Positions 39,761 through 41,390 of a stretch of DNA of 41,390 bases are shown one piece after another. The notes under the pieces were generated by a model. It was not told where the DNA came from. It saw nothing but the letters and a program-made list of their open reading frames with translations, and did not search any database. Positions within the stretch are counted from its first letter, which is position 1. Each line of letters begins with the position of its first letter. The translations under genes and the position numbers were made by a program. The DNA comes from Eubacterium sp. An11 (GTDB taxonomy: Bacteria; Bacillota; Clostridia; Lachnospirales; Lachnospiraceae), in contig NZ_NFLV01000028.1 in NCBI RefSeq assembly GCF_002161065.1, positions 1 through 41,390 of the forward strand, written 5' to 3'.

Positions 39761-41125
39761 TCATTCATCAAAAGAGTATCGTTCCAGCATATAAAGCGGG
39801 ACGGTATCAATTTTTCCAGCCTGTCCGCCTTTCGTATCGCCTTTCAGGTAGAGCAGGCGGTCTGCTTTTCCCTGATCCAGCGCTTTCTGTGCGGTGGTAG
39901 CGGTGCCTTTACCGGATTTTACCTCTACCAGATACCGGATATGAGAATGGATGGACTGTGCGACAAAATCAATCTCCCCGCCTTTGTAAGTGGCGAAGGC
40001 CGGCGTTTCAAAAGCAATTTCCGGAGGGAAATCCTGCCTGCGCTTCAGATTGATGTAAACATAGTTTTCATTCAGTGTTCCGGCAAGCGTCCGGCTGTCT
40101 GTACCGGTTAGAGCAAGATAATAATTGGCAAGCCCCGGATCCATAAAGAAACAGCGGCTGGCCGGTTTAAATTCTAAGATGTCCATTTCCGTAATCTTTG
40201 CACAGAAACCGATGATGCCGGAGAAATAGAGCCAGCTTATCGCCCGGTTGCAGGTGGCTTTTGAAATATTACTGGAGTAATCTCTTGTTACCAGCTTCTG
40301 CAGCTCTTCACTGATGCTGTCTTCCTTCAGTCCCCGGCTTTCCCGGTTCAGGATCCGACAGATGGAAAAGAAAATCTGCGTAAATACCCGTGTATCCAGG
40401 ATATCGCTGAAATACCGGATAGATTCGTTGGTAAAGGTATCAATGATCTTAACCAGTACGCCCTGCGCTTTCTGAAAATCACCTGTCTCCAGGTAAGTCT
40501 CCACCACTTTCGGGTAGCCTCCGATATGGGTATAAATATCATATGCTTCGGTAAGCTGCTGATGGATCTGATCCTCCTGTGGCATAACAGGAGTAAGTGT
40601 CAGATATTCGGTGTAAAGCTCTCCATTATACGCCTGAAGAAACTCCTCAAAGGACAAGGTGTAGATGGGAAGTCTTGTGACGTCCCCGCTGGAATAACGA
40701 AATTCCGGATCATAGATTTTCCCCAGATAGCTTCCTGTCACGATAAAGCGTGCCTGAAACTGACGGGTAAATTCCCGGATTCGGTTGTAAACCTCCGATG
40801 ACTCCTGAATCTCATCAATAATGATGACGGTATCCTCGGTGTCCTCAAATTCCACATCAAACAGACGGAACACATCATGCAGAGGATGTTCCGGACGTTT
40901 TGTACCCGGTTCCCAGGCAGTTGCCTGTTTATAGCACTGCATAAACTGCTGTCCGCTCTGCTCAAAGAGATTGATGTAAATTTTATGGCGGAAGTTTTCA
41001 TCCGCAAATTTATTGATGATGTATGTTTTTCCTACCTGCCTTGCCCCGATGACTGCGAGAGTGGAATGAACGGGATCCTCTTTCCACTCAAGAAGCCGGC
41101 CGTATATGCTGCGTTTTAGATCCAT
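39761..41125 (-). CDS. AAA ATPase with DUF4143 domain, copy 2
   Basis: In this 454-residue protein, Walker A is VIGARQVGKTY and Walker B is VIIIDEIQESSEVY, with VTGSYLGK as a sensor-like site. The C-terminal DUF4143 part contains the nuclease-like pattern GEIDFVAQ ... RYLVEVKSGK. It belongs to a different branch from the protein at 32517 (overall identity low), so it is an independent acquisition rather than a tandem duplicate. GGGAGGAACATACAA precedes the ATG at 41125. Confidence 0.87.
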   Translation of the reverse strand: MDLKRSIYGRLLEWKEDPVHSTLAVIGARQVGKTYIINKFADENFRHKIYINLFEQSGQQFMQCYKQATAWEPGTKRPEHPLHDVFRLFDVEFEDTEDTVIIIDEIQESSEVYNRIREFTRQFQARFIVTGSYLGKIYDPEFRYSSGDVTRLPIYTLSFEEFLQAYNGELYTEYLTLTPVMPQEDQIHQQLTEAYDIYTHIGGYPKVVETYLETGDFQKAQGVLVKIIDTFTNESIRYFSDILDTRVFTQIFFSICRILNRESRGLKEDSISEELQKLVTRDYSSNISKATCNRAISWLYFSGIIGFCAKITEMDILEFKPASRCFFMDPGLANYYLALTGTDSRTLAGTLNENYVYINLKRRQDFPPEIAFETPAFATYKGGEIDFVAQSIHSHIRYLVEVKSGKGTATTAQKALDQGKADRLLYLKGDTKGGQAGKIDTVPLYMLERYSFDE

Positions 41126-41211
41126 TTGTATGTTCCTCCCGGTTTCCAGTAACTCTATTCTATCAAATTATGTGCTATACATACAGCAGAAAAACAACGC
41201 AGAGTCCAGAT

Positions 41212-41390
41212 TTATTTGTCTTTGCGCTTTTTCGGACACCATGCTGGAGAGGTCTTGATTGGAACCTCATCGGACCAGGCCTTTCCATAATCCAGGAATC
41301 CTGGATCTTTCGACATTCTATGTTCCTGAAAATAATCAAAAATATAATGCTGATCCGGATGCTTACAGCGAAAAGAAGCCCGGCTGTTAC
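41212..41390 (-). CDS. hypothetical protein, 3' part
   Basis: The minus-strand frame is open to the window edge and encodes the last 58 residues: RCKHPDQHYIFDYFQEHRMSK, then PGFLDYGKAW and TSPAWCPKKRKDK. The CKHPD and WCP pair suggests two halves of a metal site whose other cysteines lie upstream, outside the window. I recall small ICE proteins with this C-terminus but know no function. It is 86 bases upstream of the DUF4143 gene on the same strand. Confidence 0.6.
   Translation of the reverse strand, partial: NSRASFRCKHPDQHYIFDYFQEHRMSKDPGFLDYGKAWSDEVPIKTSPAWCPKKRKDK

Overview
The window looks like part of a large integrative/conjugative element (ICE), or a nest of them, in a low-to-mid GC gut Firmicute, probably a Lachnospiraceae-like Clostridium. 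This rests on the gene families recognised (DUF3854 protein, class B sortase, TnpX/TnpW-type transposon genes, ParM/ParR, DUF5348, stand-alone winged-helix proteins, MacB/FtsX exporters with two-component systems) and on strong AGGAGG-type ribosome binding sites. No rRNA, tRNA, CRISPR array or insertion sequence was seen. Product names come from reading motifs by eye, not from database searches.

Layout. 1-1914: ICE backbone operon (DUF3854 protein fragment, sortase B, two unknown genes). 2116-10727: an inserted block carrying, mostly on the minus strand, a small sigma factor and HTH gene, a first response regulator/histidine kinase/ABC exporter cassette, then tnpW and a frameshifted tnpX. 10733-14197: DUF3788 gene, parM-parR, an XRE repressor, and a second sigma/HTH pair with elaborate operator-like repeats. 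14303-18777: AT-rich cargo (truncated XRE gene, GNAT acetyltransferase, MarR, TetR, acetolactate synthase ilvB-ilvH). 18826-20262: wreckage (degenerate repeat, dead histidine kinase, stand-alone winged-helix gene, duplicated tail of the sigma/HTH locus). 20284-28339: a second cassette flanked by 266-bp direct repeats, with a sigma/HTH pair, VanRS-like two-component system, lipoprotein adaptor, ABC exporter, lipoprotein and an S11 D,D-carboxypeptidase. 28472-33731: winged-helix copy 2, an unusual nine-residue-repeat protein with a long regulated leader, a DUF5348 operon, a XerD-like recombinase beside repeated CAACATAAT sites, and a DUF4143 ATPase. 33828-39154: a third cassette (mini H-box protein, response regulator, kinase, ABC exporter). 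39311-41390: winged-helix copy 3, a second DUF4143 ATPase and a partial gene.

How it fits together. Three separate sensor/exporter cassettes, plus the remains of at least one more kinase, suggest an island that collects cell-envelope or antimicrobial-peptide defence modules. Candidate response-regulator boxes with an 11-12 bp period lie in front of the exporter genes in each cassette, so each kinase/regulator pair probably controls the exporter next to it. A 266-bp repeat carrying a tiny conserved reading frame recurs at cassette borders (two good copies, one inverted diverged copy, one degenerate copy). A 114-115 bp element bounded by inverted repeats follows two of the sigma/HTH pairs. These shared pieces are the likely joints by which modules are gained, lost or exchanged.

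The most novel-looking items are the nine-residue-repeat protein with its tandem-terminator leader, the 63-residue protein that is little more than a histidine-kinase H-box, the dispersed repeat with its mini-ORF, and the VanRS-like system wired to an exporter and a carboxypeptidase with no vancomycin-type ligase.
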